DNA from: Bryobacteraceae bacterium | GTDB lineage: Bacteria > Acidobacteriota > Terriglobia > Bryobacterales > Bryobacteraceae | Length of the DNA: 64,000 nt | Reading direction: 5' to 3' | Assembly: GCA_030041495.1 (NCBI GenBank) | Contig: JASHNT010000135.1 | Location: 1 to 64,000, forward strand | Shown here: positions 8,462 to 17,488 of the stretch, in pieces | How positions within the stretch are numbered: position 1 is the first letter of the stretch | Layout: each line of letters opens with the position of its first letter | Made by a program: the position numbers and the translations under genes | The notes under the pieces: generated by a model | Told to the model about the DNA's origin: nothing | Seen by the model: the letters and a program-made list of their open reading frames with translations, nothing else | Databases searched by the model: none

Positions 8462-9490
8462 CTACCGCCCGACGATGATGATCTGGAAGCTGTCCGGAAC
8501 GGCCGTACCGCGTCCGCGGCCCTTCTGTCCCTCCTTGGGCGGGGGAGGCGGACCGAATTCGGCCACGGGCAAATAGAGTTTGTGCGCTTTCTGATCCGCG
8601 CCGATGGTGCGCGCGCCGGGCATGGTGGCGATGGTTGCGACGGTCTCATACTTGCCCGGCGAGGTCTCCCCAATCATGGAAATGTTGCCGTCGCGGCCGT
8701 TGGCGCTGAAGGCGTAGCCGTCGTCATAAGCGACTCCGTCCGGACCCGATCCGATCATCGGCGTCGCCAGAACTTTCCCGGAGGCCGGATCGCTGACGAT
8801 GGCCGTCTTGTTATCGCACACCGAGAACAGAATGGTCTTGGGGCTGATGGTCAAACCGCTGGGGCTGTCGCACGGAGCGATGGAATAGCGCCGGGAAACC
8901 AGGGCATTCTTGGCGTCGAGGACTACGATTTCGTTCTTGTCTTCGATGTTGGCGTAGACGTTGCCCTTGCCGTCCGCTTGCGAAAACTCCGGCTTGCCGC
9001 CCAGCGGAATGGAAGCGGTGATAACCTGGCCCGTCTTGGCGTCGATCGCGGTCGCGTCGCTGCTGCGGCCGTTGAAGGTGAAGACGCGATGGGTCACCGG
9101 CTCATAGATGATCGAGTCCGGATTGGTTCCGGTCTTGATCTTTTCGCCCAGCACTTTGTCGGTCTTGATGTCGAACATGGTTACGGCGTTGTCGCGGCCG
9201 TCGGAGGTGAAGCCTTTGCCAAGGTCAGCGGCGATGGCGATGCCGTGCACGCCGTTGGTATCGGGAATGGTGGCGATCACCTTGTCGGTGTTGGTGTCCA
9301 CCACTTCGGTCTGCGTATTGTGCGAGACGTACAAGCGGTGATTGGCGCTATCAACGTAGACGTAGTCCCAGGAACCGGCGCCGCCGATCTTGATGTGACC
9401 GGTGACTTTGTAAGCGGGCGGCGCGGCCTGCGCAGGGAGGGCGGCGGTGAGCGCGGCCGCTGCGAAAACCATAAAGACGGTGGATTTCAT
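8462..9490 (-). CDS. Secreted YVTN/YncE-type beta-propeller protein
   Basis: From the ATG at 9490 the protein has 342 residues with signal peptide MKSTVFMVFAAAALTAALPAQA. The mature part contains repeated blades such as DYVYVDSANHRLYVSHN, VVDTNTDKVIATIPDT and AIDAKTGQVITAS, typical of YVTN-type seven-bladed propellers. The C terminus is rich in Pro, Lys and Gly (PPPPKEGQKGRGRG). AAAAAGGA lies 8 nt before the chosen ATG; the in-frame ATG at 9499 would put the ribosome site directly against the start codon. An open frame extends further upstream to 9790 but only inside the sensor-kinase gene. Confidence 0.82.
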   Translation of the reverse strand: MKSTVFMVFAAAALTAALPAQAAPPAYKVTGHIKIGGAGSWDYVYVDSANHRLYVSHNTQTEVVDTNTDKVIATIPDTNGVHGIAIAADLGKGFTSDGRDNAVTMFDIKTDKVLGEKIKTGTNPDSIIYEPVTHRVFTFNGRSSDATAIDAKTGQVITASIPLGGKPEFSQADGKGNVYANIEDKNEIVVLDAKNALVSRRYSIAPCDSPSGLTISPKTILFSVCDNKTAIVSDPASGKVLATPMIGSGPDGVAYDDGYAFSANGRDGNISMIGETSPGKYETVATIATMPGARTIGADQKAHKLYLPVAEFGPPPPPKEGQKGRGRGTAVPDSFQIIIVGR

Positions 9491-9554
9491 GCGTGTCATC
9501 CTTTTTCTCGCGGCTTTCCTCGTGTGGGGAAGTAATTCCGCAATCTCCAGCAGT

Positions 9555-10919
9555 TTACGATAACGCGGCAATCTGAAGATTCGCTGAAGCGGAGAGGGCG
9601 AAGGAGACGCGAAACACCGACGCCGCGCCGGGCGAGCTGCGGACCTCGATGGCTGCGCCGTGCGCTCGCGCGATCCGGTCGGCCAGGGCCAGGCCGATGC
9701 CGTGGCCTTCGCCCCCCCGCTCCCCGCGATAGTAGCGCTCAAAGATGTGCGGAAGGTCGGCCGGGCTGACGCCCGCCCCGGAATCTTCAATGGTGACCGC
9801 GGCGCGGCCGGCTTCCAGCGCCAAGGCCACGCGCACGGCGGAGCCCGGCGGCGAATACTTGATCGCGTTATCCAGCAGGATCACGAACAGCCTGCGCAAC
9901 GCCATGCGGTTGCCCGAGATCACCACTGCGGTGTCGCCGGGCTTCGATTCCAGGAACCGGACGTCCATCTCAATCTGCCGGGTCTCGGCCAAGCTGCGCA
10001 GCTCGGCGCAGACCTCGCGCAGCAACGCCGCCAGATCCAGAGGCGAGCGCGGCATCTGGGAAGCCTCCGTTCCGCTGCGCGCCAGCGCGAGCAGATTCTC
10101 GACCAATTGCGTCATGCGCTCGGTTTCCGCGGCGACCTCCGCCAGCGATTCGCGATACGATTCGGCCGCGCGGGCTCGGCGCAGAGCCAGCTCCGCCGTG
10201 GTGCGGATCACTGCCAAGGGCGTGCGCAGCTCGTGCGAAGCATCCGCGGCGAATTGCGAAAGTTGCTTCACGGCCGCTTCCAGCCGTGCCAGCATACCGT
10301 TGAGCACTTGAGTCAGCCGCGCCAGCTCATCGCCGGTAGGCGGCACCGGAAGGCGCTCCGAAAGATTCTCGATACTGATGGCCTTGGCCGCATCGGTAAT
10401 GTCCTGGATGGGCCGCAGAGCCCGCGCGCTAAGCCACGCGCCGCCCACGCACGCAATCAGAATCACCACCGGAAGCAGGCTCAGCAACAGCAGCCGCAGG
10501 AGCTGGAGCGTGTGGATCAGGTTGGCCATGGGCGCGCCGGCTTCCAAATCGAAGGTGACGCCGGCGGAAGCAAACCGGCTTTGCGCCATGCGGAGATCGG
10601 CGGCCCGCGGCGCGGAGGAACCGGGAAAATGAAACTCGAATCCGTTGGATCCGCGCAAGTCGATGTAGCTGTCTGGTGGCAGGGCCTGGCAGAACTCCTC
10701 CAGCTCATCCGTCAACTGATCGTTGTTCGCGACTTCGGCGGATTCGCCGCGAAAGTATTGCTCGAAGCGGGAGGATCGGCCCGCCAGATCGCGGTCCAGT
10801 TCCTGAAGCAGGCGCTGCCGCAGCGACAGCCACACTAGCGACGCAAACAAGCCGAGCCCCAACACCAGCGCCGCCGCGTACCATAGCGTGAGCCGGAAAC
10901 GAATGGAGTTCCAACGCAT
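9555..10919 (-). CDS. Membrane sensor histidine kinase (HAMP, HisKA, HATPase)
   Basis: The protein has 454 residues. TM1 is at residues 11-30 (LWYAAALVLGLGLFASLVWL), followed by a periplasmic domain of about 110 residues and TM2 near 150-170 (LLLLSLLPVVILIACVGGAW). A HAMP linker follows, then the H-box FAADASHELRTPLAVI with the phosphorylated His, the N-box LLDNAIKYSPPGS and the G-box HGIGLALADRI. It is the partner of the response regulator upstream (6-nt gap). The pair is divergent from an RND efflux operon, the usual layout of Cus- or Bae-like systems; the sensed ligand is unknown. Confidence 0.92.
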   Translation of the reverse strand: MRWNSIRFRLTLWYAAALVLGLGLFASLVWLSLRQRLLQELDRDLAGRSSRFEQYFRGESAEVANNDQLTDELEEFCQALPPDSYIDLRGSNGFEFHFPGSSAPRAADLRMAQSRFASAGVTFDLEAGAPMANLIHTLQLLRLLLLSLLPVVILIACVGGAWLSARALRPIQDITDAAKAISIENLSERLPVPPTGDELARLTQVLNGMLARLEAAVKQLSQFAADASHELRTPLAVIRTTAELALRRARAAESYRESLAEVAAETERMTQLVENLLALARSGTEASQMPRSPLDLAALLREVCAELRSLAETRQIEMDVRFLESKPGDTAVVISGNRMALRRLFVILLDNAIKYSPPGSAVRVALALEAGRAAVTIEDSGAGVSPADLPHIFERYYRGERGGEGHGIGLALADRIARAHGAAIEVRSSPGAASVFRVSFALSASANLQIAALS

Positions 10920-10925
10920 GGCTGG

Positions 10926-11603
10926 CTAACTCTCCTGCGGCTCCCGCAGCATGTATCCGTAGCCGCGCACGGTGTGGATCAGTTTCGGCTCGCGCGTTTC
11001 CACCTTGAGGCGCAACTGGCGCATGAACACTTCCACGGTGTTTTCGGTGACTTCGCTATTGAATCCCCACACCGATTCGATAATGCTTTCGCGGCTGACC
11101 GCGCGGCCCGCGTTGCGCAGCAGCAGCTCCAGAAGCTGGTATTCGCGCGGCGTGAGATTGAGCGTTTCGCCCGCGCGGCTCACACGACGGGAAGCGGGAT
11201 CCAGGCACAATTCGCCGCAATTCAACTGCGGCGGTCTGGGAATGGCTCCCCGCCGGCTGACCGCGCGCAACCGGGCCAGCAGCACGCCGATGGAGAAAGG
11301 CTTGGTCAGATAGTCGTCCGCGCCGGAATCGAGCCCCACGACGATGTCGGAAGGCGTGTCGCGCGCAGTCAGCATCAATACCGGAGTCTGGTTGCGGCCC
11401 TCGCGCAGGCGCCGCGCCACGGAGACTCCATCCATTCCGGGCAGCATTACGTCCAGCACGATCACGTCGAATTGAGACGCGCGCGCGATCTCATAGCCTT
11501 CGCGCCCGGTGCCCGCCAGCACTACCTGGTGGCCTTCCTCCTGGAGTGCGCGCTTCAGCAGGTCGGCCATGGCGCGTTCGTCCTCCACGACCAGGATCTG
11601 CAT
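10926..11603 (-). CDS. OmpR/PhoB-type response regulator
   Basis: The protein has 225 residues. The receiver domain shows the acidic pocket VVEDE (residues 5-9), the phospho-acceptor Asp51 in VLDVMLPGMDG, the conserved Thr in MLTARD and the Lys in YLTKPF. The C-terminal winged helix carries LTPREYQLLELLLRN and ends with TVRGYGYML, both typical of OmpR-family DNA-binding domains. It is co-transcribed with the sensor kinase and divergent from the efflux operon; 73-88 nt lie between the two starts. Confidence 0.94.
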   Translation of the reverse strand: MQILVVEDERAMADLLKRALQEEGHQVVLAGTGREGYEIARASQFDVIVLDVMLPGMDGVSVARRLREGRNQTPVLMLTARDTPSDIVVGLDSGADDYLTKPFSIGVLLARLRAVSRRGAIPRPPQLNCGELCLDPASRRVSRAGETLNLTPREYQLLELLLRNAGRAVSRESIIESVWGFNSEVTENTVEVFMRQLRLKVETREPKLIHTVRGYGYMLREPQES

Positions 11604-11605
11604 GC

Positions 11606-11661
11606 CCCGATCGTATCAGCTTTCGCCAATCTCGTCTTTTCAGCGATTCTTCAGGATCGGG
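11606..11661. promoter_or_regulatory. Candidate operator: inverted repeat CCCGATC...GATCGGG
   Basis: CCCGATC at 11606-11612 is mirrored by GATCGGG at 11655-11661, in the short divergent region between the response regulator and the efflux operon. A 7-bp arm is short and may be chance. OmpR-type regulators usually bind direct repeats, so this is only a weak candidate. Confidence 0.2.
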
Positions 11662-11691
11662 TGCTCCACTGTAGAAGTGAACGCACGAATC

Positions 11692-13023
11692 ATGGCTGGG
11701 TTGGTGAGCACCGGACTGGCGCTGGCACAGGCGCCTGCGACTCCCAATCCCGGCCCCACCATTACGCTCGCCGGCGCGTTGCAGCGCGCGCGGCAGTACG
11801 GCGGATTGACGCAAAGCGCGAACCTCACGGTCTTACAGGCCGCTGAGGACCGGTTCCAGGCGCAAAAAGCCAACCTGCCGACGCTCAGCGCCTTCAATCA
11901 GTACATCAACACGCAAGGCGATGGGACGCCCTCGGGCGTGTTCGTCGCCAACGACGGCGTGCACGTCTATAACGAGCAGGCGGTGATCCACGAAGAGGCT
12001 CTGATGCTGGTCCGGCACGGCGAGCTGCGCAGGGCCGAGGCGGCCGAAGCTGTGGCCAAGGCCAAGCTGGAAGTAGCCGCGCGCGGCTTGAATGCCACGG
12101 TAATTCAAAACTATTACGCGATTCTCAGCGCGCAGCATCACGCCGCCAACACGCAGCAATCGATCATGGAGGCGCAGCGCTTCATCGATATCACGACGCG
12201 GCAGGAAAAAGCCGGCGAAGCGGCTCGCGTGGACATCATCAAAGCCCGGCTTCCGTTACAGCAGTTGCAGCGCGATCTCCAAGACGCGCAAGTAACCGTG
12301 GAGAAGGCCAAAATTGCGCTGGGCGTGCTGCTGTTTCCCGATTACAACGCGGAGTTCACCGTGACGGACGATTTGAACCGGCCCGCCATGCTGCCTACGG
12401 CCGCCGAAGCCCAATCGCAAGCCACGGCGACGAGCCCGGATCTGAAGGTCGCGAGTGCGAGCATCCAGGAAGCCGGTTACGACGTGCAGGTAGCGAAGTA
12501 CGGCTACCTGCCGTCGCTGGGAATCGACTTATTCTACGGCATCGATGCGAATCAGTTCGCGATCAAGACGGAGCACTCGACGCAAGCCACCGGCCGCAGC
12601 ACGCTGCCGAATTATCAGGTGAAAGCCCGGCAGAATTTGGGTTACGTGGCGCAGGCGACCCTGAATATTCCGGTGTGGAACTGGGGCACGACGCGCAGCA
12701 AGGTCAAACAGGCGGAGCAAAGAAAAGATCAGGCCCAGGCGGATTTGAAGATCGCGCAAAAGACGGTGGAAAGCGCCGTGGCGGGCGCTTACGCGGAGGC
12801 GCGCGGAGCCATGGCGCAACTGGATTCCCTCCGCCAAACCATGGATCTGGCCGCGGAGAATCTGCGCCTGACGATAATCCGCTATCAGGCCGGCGAAGCT
12901 GCTGCGCTGGAAGTGGTGGACGCGCAGAACACGCTCGCCGCTGCGCGCAACGGATTGGATGATGGGCTCGCGCGCTACCGGATCGCGCTGGCCACGCTCG
13001 AAACACTTACCGGGACGTTATAG
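11692..13023 (+). CDS. TolC-like outer-membrane efflux protein
   Basis: From the ATG at 11692 the protein has 443 residues; a GTG at 11677 would give a longer and slightly more basic signal peptide (VNARIMAGLVSTGLALAQA). The mature chain begins PTITLAGALQRARQYGG and shows the two-fold internal repeat of outer-membrane factors: long amphipathic helices such as AEAVAKAKLEVAARGLNATV and the C-terminal block RYQAGEAAALEVVDAQNTL. It forms the outer-membrane exit duct for the adaptor and pump encoded next. The gap to the adaptor gene is 8 nt. Confidence 0.9.
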   Translation: MAGLVSTGLALAQAPATPNPGPTITLAGALQRARQYGGLTQSANLTVLQAAEDRFQAQKANLPTLSAFNQYINTQGDGTPSGVFVANDGVHVYNEQAVIHEEALMLVRHGELRRAEAAEAVAKAKLEVAARGLNATVIQNYYAILSAQHHAANTQQSIMEAQRFIDITTRQEKAGEAARVDIIKARLPLQQLQRDLQDAQVTVEKAKIALGVLLFPDYNAEFTVTDDLNRPAMLPTAAEAQSQATATSPDLKVASASIQEAGYDVQVAKYGYLPSLGIDLFYGIDANQFAIKTEHSTQATGRSTLPNYQVKARQNLGYVAQATLNIPVWNWGTTRSKVKQAEQRKDQAQADLKIAQKTVESAVAGAYAEARGAMAQLDSLRQTMDLAAENLRLTIIRYQAGEAAALEVVDAQNTLAAARNGLDDGLARYRIALATLETLTGTL

Positions 13024-13031
13024 AGAAAACT

Positions 13032-14324
13032 ATGAAGCAAAATCGCGGGATTGTTATTTGCGGATTGGCGTCCCTGTTGGGCGCACTGTGGCTGGCTGGG
13101 TGCGGCAAGGGTAAGGAGAGAGCCGCCGAGGCGGAAGAGGAAGCTCCCACGCCGGTGACGGTGGAGACGGCCGTGCGCGGCGCGATCGACCGCCTCATCT
13201 CGACCGATGCGGTTCTGTATCCGGTCAACCAGGCTCCGGTGAGTTCCAAGCTCAGTGCGCCAGTCACGCGCGTGCTGGTGAATCGCGGAGATCATGTGCG
13301 CGCCGGGCAGTTACTGGTGGTGCTGGAGAGCGCGGATCTCGCCGCTGCCGCTAATGAGAGTCAGTATCAATACCAGCAATCTCAGGCGAATTACGATCTG
13401 CTGACCGGCGCGACCGTGGTGGATGACCGCGCCAAGGCCGAGGCCGACGTGCAGACGGCGCAGGATGAGCTGGACGCCGCCAAGAAGCTCTACGACAATC
13501 GCGTGGCCGCGCAGAAAGAAGGCGCCATCGCCCAGAAGCTGGTGGACGACGCCCGGCTGCCGATGTTGCAGGCGCAGGTCCAGCTAGCCGCCGCGAGAAA
13601 ACACCTGGACTCGCTCAACCAGGTCAGCCAGAAGCAGTCCATCCGCGCCGCGGAAGCCACCATGAATGCCGCCAAGGCGCACTACGAAAACGCTTCGGTG
13701 CAGCTTTCCTACGCCCAGGTGAAGAGCCCCATCTCGGGTGTGGTGGCGGACCGGACCATTTATCCGGGTGACACACCGGTTGCGGGCACGCCGATGTTAT
13801 CGATTGTCGATATCTCGCAAGTGGTGGCGCGCGCGAACGTGCCTGTAAACGATGCGAGCTACATTAAACTCGGACGCCCCGCGCGAATCTCCGGCCCGGA
13901 TGGAGACATCCCGGGCGTCGTGACCGTGGTCAGTCCCGCCGTCGATCCCACCACCACCACGGTGCAGGTATGGGTGAAAGCTGATAATCCGGGGGAAAAG
14001 CTCAAGCCGGGCGCGACCGTCCATGTGGCCATCATCGCTGAGACCATCCAGGACACGATGGTGGTTCCGGCCTCGGCTCTGCTCAACGGCGATGAGGGCG
14101 GGCAGAAAGTCATGGTGATCGACAAGGACAGCGTGGCGCATGAGCACATGGTCAGCGTCGGCGTGCGCCAGGGCGACCGCGTGCAAATCGTCAGCGGCGT
14201 TTCCGAAGGAGATCAGGTGGTCACCTCCGGAGGTCTGGGGCTCGACGATAAATCCAAAGTCACCGTACAGCAGCCCAAGAGCGAGGATGAAGACGAAGAC
14301 AGTGACGACGATTCGGACAAGTAA
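13032..14324 (+). CDS. RND efflux periplasmic adaptor (membrane fusion lipoprotein)
   Basis: The protein has 430 residues. The N terminus ends in a lipobox, LWLAGC, followed by GKGKERA, so it is probably a lipoprotein anchored through Cys25. Adaptor domains follow in order: a beta strand and biotinyl-lipoyl half (PVSSKLSAPVTRVLVNRGDHVRAGQLLVVLES), a long helical hairpin, the returning lipoyl half (YAQVKSPISGVVADRTIYPGDT) and beta-barrel and membrane-proximal domains. The C-terminal tail is strongly acidic (EDEDEDSDDDSDK). It links the TolC-like duct to the pump. The stop lies just 2 nt before the pump start. Confidence 0.93.
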   Translation: MKQNRGIVICGLASLLGALWLAGCGKGKERAAEAEEEAPTPVTVETAVRGAIDRLISTDAVLYPVNQAPVSSKLSAPVTRVLVNRGDHVRAGQLLVVLESADLAAAANESQYQYQQSQANYDLLTGATVVDDRAKAEADVQTAQDELDAAKKLYDNRVAAQKEGAIAQKLVDDARLPMLQAQVQLAAARKHLDSLNQVSQKQSIRAAEATMNAAKAHYENASVQLSYAQVKSPISGVVADRTIYPGDTPVAGTPMLSIVDISQVVARANVPVNDASYIKLGRPARISGPDGDIPGVVTVVSPAVDPTTTTVQVWVKADNPGEKLKPGATVHVAIIAETIQDTMVVPASALLNGDEGGQKVMVIDKDSVAHEHMVSVGVRQGDRVQIVSGVSEGDQVVTSGGLGLDDKSKVTVQQPKSEDEDEDSDDDSDK

Positions 14325-14326
14325 CG

Positions 14327-17300
14327 ATGACTAACACGGATGCCGCCACTGGCGCGCCGCGGCACGCGGAGAGGGAGCACTGGACCGCGCGCTTTTCCCG
14401 CCCCATTATCTTTATCATCCTCACCCTGGTGGGCATGGGCGTCTATTACGCCTTCAACATTCCCGTCGCGGTGTTCCCTTCCACCGATTTTCCGCGCGTC
14501 GTTGTCGGCGTGGACAACGGCGTCGCGCCCATCAACCAGATGCAGGTCATGGTGACGCGCCCGATTGAAGAAGCGATGAACAGCGTGCCGGGTCTGGAAG
14601 GCGTGCGCTCCGTCACCAGCCGCGGCTCGGCCGAAATCAATCTGTTCTTCAATTGGAACGTCGACATGATCCAGACGCTGCAGTACGTCAATGCAGCGTT
14701 AGCTCGCGTGCAGCCTTCGCTGCCGCCCACTGCGAAGCTGACCGCCAATCGCAAGACCTTCGCGGTGCAGAATCCGATTCTCGCCTACAGCCTCACTTCC
14801 GGCACGATGCCGCAGACGGAGCTGTGGGAACTGGCCAACTACACCATCAAACCGCGCTTGAACCGCGTCCCCGGGGTCGCGATGGTGGTGCTGCAAGGCG
14901 GGCAGGTGCCGGAGTTCGAGATCGAGCCCGATCCCGCCAAGCTGGCCGAAGCGCAAGTGACCGTGCCCGCCATTCTGGACGCGGTCGCCAAAACGAACAT
15001 GATCGATTCGCCGGGATTGATCGAGAACAATCATCAGCTCTCGCTTACCCTGGTGAGCGGCCAGACCACCGATCCCGGCCAGATCGCAAACATCGTGGTG
15101 CGCACCACGCCCAACGGAGTGCCGGTGCGCGTGGGCGACGTCGCGGAAGTCCACGCTTCGGTGATGCCGGTTTACACCATCGTCACCGCCAACGGCAAAC
15201 CCGCCGTGTTGCTGAACATTTTCCGCCAGCCCGACGGCAACACCGTGGAAGTGGCCCAGGCCGCGGCGGCGGAGCTGCAACAAATGAAGTCAACCCTGCC
15301 TCCGGGCGTCAAGATCGAGCCGTTCTACGATCAATCCATCCTGGTGCGCGACTCCATCGCTAGCGTGCGCGACGCCATCGTGATCGGACTGATTCTTGCG
15401 GCCGTGATTCTGGTGCTGTTCCTGCGCGATTGGGGCAGCTCCGTAGTGGCCGCGCTGGTGATTCCCGCTACCATCGCCATCACGCTGATCGCGCTTGCCG
15501 TCATGGGGCAGAGCTTCAACCTGATGACGCTCGGCGGACTGGCCGCGGCGGTTGGATTGGTGATTGACGACGCCATCGTGGTGGTCGAGAACATCGTGCT
15601 GCATCGCGATTCCGGGCAGAGCCGCGCGGAAGCGATTCGCAGCGCCCTGCGCGAAATCCGCGTGCCTTTGGTGGGCTCCACGGTTACGCCGATCGTGGTG
15701 TTTCTTCCGCTTGTGACAATGACCGGATTCGAGAGCACCTTCTTCCGCGCCCTGGCGGTGACGGTCGGCATGGCGCTGTTGACTTCGCTCGCGCTAGCGC
15801 TCACCTGGACGCCGACGCTCAGTCATTATCTCCTGCGGCGCTCGGGCAAGGAGCAACTCGCTGTGGATGAGCCGGACGAAGCTGCGGCCGAATACGGCCA
15901 TCCTTCTTCCGGCCTAATGGGCCGCATGACGCGAGCCTATGGCTCGGCTATCCGCTTCGTGCTGGCGCATCCTTTGGTGTTGACCGCCGGGTGCCTGGTT
16001 CTCATCGCCGTGTCTTTCTTCTGTTATCAGGCGCTGGGCCGCGATCTGTTACCGTCGATGGACGAGGGCGGGTTCATTCTCGATTACCTGATGCCCGCGG
16101 GCTCATCGCTCGACGACACTAATCGCGTGTTGCTGGGCGTCGAAAAGATTCTGCAGGCGACCCCGGAAGTCGAAACGACTTCGCGCCGCACCGGTCTGCA
16201 GCTCGGCCTGGCAGCCGTCACCGAAGCCAACCAGGGCGATTTCTCGGTCAAGCTGAAGCGGGACCGAGAGCGCGGTATCGAAGACATTACTTCCGATGTG
16301 CGCTCGAAAGTAAAAGAGAAATATCCGCAGTTGGATGTCGAATTCATCCAGGTTTTGCAGGATATGATCGGCGATTTAACCGATTCGCCGGAGCCGATGG
16401 AGATCAAGCTGTTCTCGCAAGACCCCAAGCTGCTGGCGGAGTGGGCTCCGAAGGTCGCCGACAAGGTGAAAAAGGTCAAGGGCGTCGTGGACGTCGAAGA
16501 CGGCATCGAAAACACCATCAGCGGTCCGGCCATAGTAATGAATGTCGATCCCGTGGTCGCAGCCCGCGCCGGATTCACGCCGGAGGAGGTCGAGCTGGAC
16601 GCCAGTGCGATCCTGCAAGGCGAGCCGGCCGCGACTCCCGTGGTGGTCAACGACCGCTCCTACACCATCCGCGTGCGCTTCCCGGAAAGCACTCGCTCGA
16701 ATCTGGAGCAGATCCGGGACACGGTGATCACCAGCAGTTCCAGCGGCAAGACCGCTACCCTGGGCTCGCTGGCCAACTTCACCGACGAAGCCGGCCAAAC
16801 CGAGATCATTCGCGAAAATCTGCAACGCCGCGTGGCCGTGACCGGCCGCTTCGAAGGCATGAGCCTCGGCACCGGCATTGCAGCCGTACAGCAGGTGGTT
16901 ACCGGCATGGATCTTCCGCCCGGCATCCGCGTGGTCTACGGCGGACTCTACGCTGAGCAGCAGAAGTCTTTCCGGGACCTGGTGGTCGTGCTGGTGCTGG
17001 CCGTGGTGCTGGTGTTCACTGTGCTGCTGATCGAATTCCGGACTTTCTCCGCCCCCGCGGCGATCCTGTTCTCCGCGCTACTTTCCACTTCCGGAGTATT
17101 CGTGGCTCTGCTGATCACCGGCACGTCCTTCAACATCTCTTCCTTCATGGGGGTGATCATGGTAGTGGGCATCGTCGCCAAAAACGGAATCCTGCTGTTG
17201 GACGCGGATCAAAAGTTTCGCGCCGAAGGCAGAGGAGCGCGCCAGGCGATGATCGAAGCGGGCGAGCGCCGGCTGCGGCCGATTCTGATGACTGCGCTCG

Positions 17301-17461
17301 CAACCATGGCCGGCATGATTCCTCTGTCGCTCAAGATCGGCAGGGGATCGGAGATGCTGGCTCCGCTGGCCGTCGCGGTGATCGGAGGCGTGCTGGCGTC
17401 GATGGTGCTGAGCTTGATCGTGACCCCGGCGGTGCATTTCTACCTCAACGGGCGCGATTGA
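14327..17461 (+). CDS. RND efflux pump permease (HAE/AcrB-MdtB type)
   Basis: The protein has 1044 residues, the standard RND length. TM1 is at about 25-45 (PIIFIILTLVGMGVYYAF). The proton-relay acidic pair is present in TM4: GLVIDDAIVVVENIV near residue 412. The large periplasmic loops and the second half (FSAPAAILFSALLSTSGVF, VGIVAKNGILLLDA, ILMTALATMAGMIPLSL) are all intact. Carboxylates in TM4 fit drug or organic solute export; heavy-metal pumps carry other signatures. Third gene of a complete tripartite operon, probably under the divergent two-component system. Confidence 0.95.
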   Translation: MTNTDAATGAPRHAEREHWTARFSRPIIFIILTLVGMGVYYAFNIPVAVFPSTDFPRVVVGVDNGVAPINQMQVMVTRPIEEAMNSVPGLEGVRSVTSRGSAEINLFFNWNVDMIQTLQYVNAALARVQPSLPPTAKLTANRKTFAVQNPILAYSLTSGTMPQTELWELANYTIKPRLNRVPGVAMVVLQGGQVPEFEIEPDPAKLAEAQVTVPAILDAVAKTNMIDSPGLIENNHQLSLTLVSGQTTDPGQIANIVVRTTPNGVPVRVGDVAEVHASVMPVYTIVTANGKPAVLLNIFRQPDGNTVEVAQAAAAELQQMKSTLPPGVKIEPFYDQSILVRDSIASVRDAIVIGLILAAVILVLFLRDWGSSVVAALVIPATIAITLIALAVMGQSFNLMTLGGLAAAVGLVIDDAIVVVENIVLHRDSGQSRAEAIRSALREIRVPLVGSTVTPIVVFLPLVTMTGFESTFFRALAVTVGMALLTSLALALTWTPTLSHYLLRRSGKEQLAVDEPDEAAAEYGHPSSGLMGRMTRAYGSAIRFVLAHPLVLTAGCLVLIAVSFFCYQALGRDLLPSMDEGGFILDYLMPAGSSLDDTNRVLLGVEKILQATPEVETTSRRTGLQLGLAAVTEANQGDFSVKLKRDRERGIEDITSDVRSKVKEKYPQLDVEFIQVLQDMIGDLTDSPEPMEIKLFSQDPKLLAEWAPKVADKVKKVKGVVDVEDGIENTISGPAIVMNVDPVVAARAGFTPEEVELDASAILQGEPAATPVVVNDRSYTIRVRFPESTRSNLEQIRDTVITSSSSGKTATLGSLANFTDEAGQTEIIRENLQRRVAVTGRFEGMSLGTGIAAVQQVVTGMDLPPGIRVVYGGLYAEQQKSFRDLVVVLVLAVVLVFTVLLIEFRTFSAPAAILFSALLSTSGVFVALLITGTSFNISSFMGVIMVVGIVAKNGILLLDADQKFRAEGRGARQAMIEAGERRLRPILMTALATMAGMIPLSLKIGRGSEMLAPLAVAVIGGVLASMVLSLIVTPAVHFYLNGRD

Positions 17462-17488
17462 GACTCAAGCGTGAGCGATCATGAATAA

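Noticed and set aside
9491-9790. N-terminal extension of the propeller gene
   Set aside because: The extra residues lie inside the sensor-kinase gene and precede a clear signal peptide with its own ribosome site.
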